Assembly: GCA_011524855.1 (NCBI GenBank)
Contig: WTJK01000051.1
Coordinates: 1 to 43,316, forward strand
DNA: 43,316 nucleotides
Source: Methanobacteriota archaeon
GTDB taxonomy: Archaea; Thermoplasmatota; Poseidoniia; Poseidoniales; Poseidoniaceae
Direction: 5' to 3'
Positions 41,602-43,316 of the stretch are shown here, one piece after another; position 1 is the stretch's first letter; each line of letters opens with the position of its first letter. The position numbers and the translations under genes are program-made. Under the pieces are notes generated by a model, which was not told where the DNA came from, did not search any database, and worked only from the letters and a program-made list of their open reading frames with translations.

Positions 41602-42648
41602 TCAAGCCAAGAACTCAGCGTTAAGGGCGTCCAAGGACGCTTGGCTGGGTCGGAGCACCTCGTCGCTCACATCGAGCAACGGGGTGTCGACGATCCCAAG
41701 GTCTTCTGCCAAGGACGGTTTGTCGGCGTCAAAGTACAGCAGCCCTGTCACGTGTTTCTTGGCGTTTTCTGCCTCATGAAGGGCGGTAAGTGCTGCCATG
41801 GCGTCGCTGGGGTCGTGCTCGGCGGAGATGGTCTCCAAGCGAATGGTCGAACCGTCGTGCAGCGTGATGTCGGTGTAGTGTCCCTCGGGGACCTCGACCT
41901 CTTCCATGGGGTTGAAATGCGGGATGTAATCGGCCATGTGAAGGGTGATTTCGTTCTCCTTGACGTAACCGTAGGAGCGCATGGATTCGTCGTTGTTGTT
42001 GAAGGTCACACAGGGCGAGATGACGTCGATGAGGGCGAAGCCTTTGTGCGACATGGCTGCCTTCAGCAGGGAGGTCAGTTGCTTCTTTGAGCCGGAAAAT
42101 GACCTGGCGACGAACGTGCACCCCAGGTTGATGGCCAAGGCACATAGGTCAATGGGTTGGGTTTCGTTGGGAGCGCCCTTCTTCTTCTTGGAGCCAACGT
42201 CGGCGGTGGCGGAGTACTGGCCTTTGGTGAGCCCGTAGACACCGTTGTTTTCGATGATGTAGACCATGTCCATGTTGCGACGGATGGCGTGGATGAGTTG
42301 GCCGATACCGATGGACGCCGAGTCGCCGTCACCGGACACACCAAGGTACAGCAAGTCCTTGTTGATGGCGTAGGCACCGGTGGTGACCGAGGGCATGCGG
42401 CCGTGAACAGTGTTGAAACCGTGGGACTGGCCGAGGTAGTATGCCGGGGTCTTGGAGGAACATCCGATCCCCGACATCTTGGCGATGCGATGGGGCTCAA
42501 GGCCGTTCTCCCAGGCTGCTGCGACGATGACGCTTGAAATTTGGTCGTGACCGCAACCGGGGCAGAGGGAGGACGGGCCGCCGGTGTAACTGTCCTTGGG
42601 CTCGTTGATGACGTTCAATTTCACAGCACGTGCAGGTTTGTCGCTCAT
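41602..42648 (-). CDS. korB: 2-oxoacid:ferredoxin oxidoreductase, beta subunit
   Basis: A 348-residue thiamine-diphosphate subunit that oxidatively decarboxylates a 2-oxoacid such as 2-oxoglutarate or pyruvate and reduces ferredoxin. LCPGCGHDQISSVI, GIGCSSKTPAYY and GDGDSASIGIGQLIHAIRRN give cysteines and TPP-binding residues; ENNGVYGLTKGQYSATADVG is typical of the KorB/OforB group. The SD GGAGGT (42655-42660) lies six bases before the ATG. The ATG overlaps the alpha-subunit stop as ATGA, so the two subunits are coupled. The C-terminus is extended by about 50 residues relative to small archaeal beta subunits. Confidence 0.92.
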   Translation of the reverse strand: MSDKPARAVKLNVINEPKDSYTGGPSSLCPGCGHDQISSVIVAAAWENGLEPHRIAKMSGIGCSSKTPAYYLGQSHGFNTVHGRMPSVTTGAYAINKDLLYLGVSGDGDSASIGIGQLIHAIRRNMDMVYIIENNGVYGLTKGQYSATADVGSKKKKGAPNETQPIDLCALAINLGCTFVARSFSGSKKQLTSLLKAAMSHKGFALIDVISPCVTFNNNDESMRSYGYVKENEITLHMADYIPHFNPMEEVEVPEGHYTDITLHDGSTIRLETISAEHDPSDAMAALTALHEAENAKKHVTGLLYFDADKPSLAEDLGIVDTPLLDVSDEVLRPSQASLDALNAEFLA

Positions 42649-43316
42649 TGCTTCACCTCCTCAAGTTTGGCGTGGATCAAATCAGCGTAGATTTTCGCCC
42701 GAGGGGGCATGCCATCGCTGTACGCCACGGAGTGGACCTTGCCCACCAAATCATCGGGAAGTTCACGGCGGAAGATGCCCCACAACTGGCCGTCGCGGTT
42801 GATCTCCAGCACGATGTTGACTTCGTGACGGCGGACGAAGGCTTCCACATCGGAGTGCAAAGGCAGGGCTCGCACCCGACAGGTGCTGACCTTCAAGCCC
42901 GTTGCTTCGAGCAGGTCATCGATTTCACGGATGGAGTTCTCCATGCTGCCGAGGAACACGATGCCGACCTCGCACTCTTCTTCTTGGCGGAGGATGGGGG
43001 CGGGGAGCAGGTCGCGAGCGTTGTCGATTTTGGTTCGCAAGCGCTGCATGAGGTTGTAGTAGTCCTCGGGCTTTTCGGAATACACGCCCATGGGGTTGTG
43101 ACCGGTGCCACGGTAGAGAATGGGGTCCATGCCGGAGCCCGGGAGGGTGCGGTAAGGGATGCCATCGCCGTCCACGTCGAGGTAGCGGCCGAAGGTTTCG
43201 AAGGCTTCGAACACGTCTTTGTCTCGAACGACCTTGCCTCGGTCCATCGGCTTCTCGGGATAGGTGAACCCGCTGCAGGCCCATCGGTTCATGCCGAGAT
43301 CGAGGTCGCTCATGCC
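42645..43316 (-). CDS. korA: 2-oxoacid:ferredoxin oxidoreductase, alpha subunit (C-terminal part)
   Basis: Only about 223 C-terminal codons are in the window; the gene begins beyond the right edge, so the ATG at 43313 is internal. The visible segment has YRTLPGSGMDPILYRGTGHN, MRFP-like linkers, CEVGIVFLGSMENSIREIDDLL and VNIVLEINRDGQLWGIFRRE, matching the C-terminal transketolase-like domain of KorA subunits. It is coupled to the beta subunit by an ATGA overlap. The combination gives the usual alpha-beta pair of archaeal KGOR/OFOR; the N-terminal gamma part of alpha is not seen. Confidence 0.88.
   Translation of the reverse strand, partial: GMSDLDLGMNRWACSGFTYPEKPMDRGKVVRDKDVFEAFETFGRYLDVDGDGIPYRTLPGSGMDPILYRGTGHNPMGVYSEKPEDYYNLMQRLRTKIDNARDLLPAPILRQEEECEVGIVFLGSMENSIREIDDLLEATGLKVSTCRVRALPLHSDVEAFVRRHEVNIVLEINRDGQLWGIFRRELPDDLVGKVHSVAYSDGMPPRAKIYADLIHAKLEEVKQ
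42655..42660 (-). promoter_or_regulatory. Shine-Dalgarno site of korB within korA
   Basis: GGAGGT on the minus strand lies inside the last codons of the alpha gene, six bases before the beta-subunit ATG. It ensures reinitiation on the beta gene despite the ATGA overlap. Confidence 0.65.

Overview
The window reads as chromosomal DNA of a marine archaeon. The evidence is archaeal-type ribosomal proteins (L7Ae, S28e, L24e) in one operon with nucleoside diphosphate kinase and aIF5B, a deoxyhypusine synthase, a geranylgeranyl reductase for archaeal lipids, and TATA boxes centred about 26 bases upstream of start codons. GC content is high and genes are tightly packed, with many ATGA, GTGA and TGATG overlaps. 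Bacterial-type genes (UvrB, methylcrotonyl-CoA carboxylase, CcmF) are mixed in. Together these suggest Marine Group II / Ca. Poseidoniales (Thermoplasmatota); the lineage is an inference, not a search result. I see no rRNA, CRISPR array, insertion sequence or phage genes.

Layout. 1-14.0 kb, minus strand: a truncated membrane protein and an RND/MMPL transporter; a leucine-degradation cluster (methylcrotonyl-CoA carboxylase split into three polypeptides, plus a methylglutaconyl-CoA hydratase-like enzyme); then a run of DUF63 membrane protein, an FKBP prolyl isomerase carrying a SAP domain, the CcmF cytochrome c haem lyase and geranylgeranyl reductase. 14.1-21.7 kb, plus strand: a UbiD/UbiA quinone pair, a MazG-like pyrophosphohydrolase, an SDR oxidoreductase, UvrB and deoxyhypusine synthase. 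21.7-22.6 kb, minus strand: a divergent SDR-like protein of unknown function. An AT-rich, repeat-bearing intergenic region follows.

22.9-30.9 kb, plus strand: a two-module PRC-barrel protein, tRNA-Ile(GAU), PRPP synthetase, the ribosomal operon (L7Ae-S28e-L24e-NDK-aIF5B), a MoxR ATPase, a ParA ATPase, a ribbon-helix-helix protein and a coupled small unknown protein. 30.9-39.8 kb, minus strand: a large surface protein with calcium-binding type repeats, an 890-residue coiled-coil protein, a triple zinc-ribbon protein, an ArsR-type regulator and a P1B metal ATPase. A HAD phosphatase (plus), a DUF2135-like protein (minus) and the beta and alpha subunits of a 2-oxoacid:ferredoxin oxidoreductase (minus, alpha cut by the window edge) close the window.

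Functionally the region covers amino-acid catabolism, respiratory-chain assembly (quinone, cytochrome c), membrane-lipid saturation, translation, DNA repair and cell-envelope or cell-organisation proteins. The points most worth following are a zinc-finger-like insertion in aIF5B next to an L24e that has lost three of its four zinc ligands; the surface-protein/coiled-coil pair; the ParA/RHH/small-protein run; the FKBP-SAP fusion; and repeated AATT-rich islands, some lying inside coding sequence.
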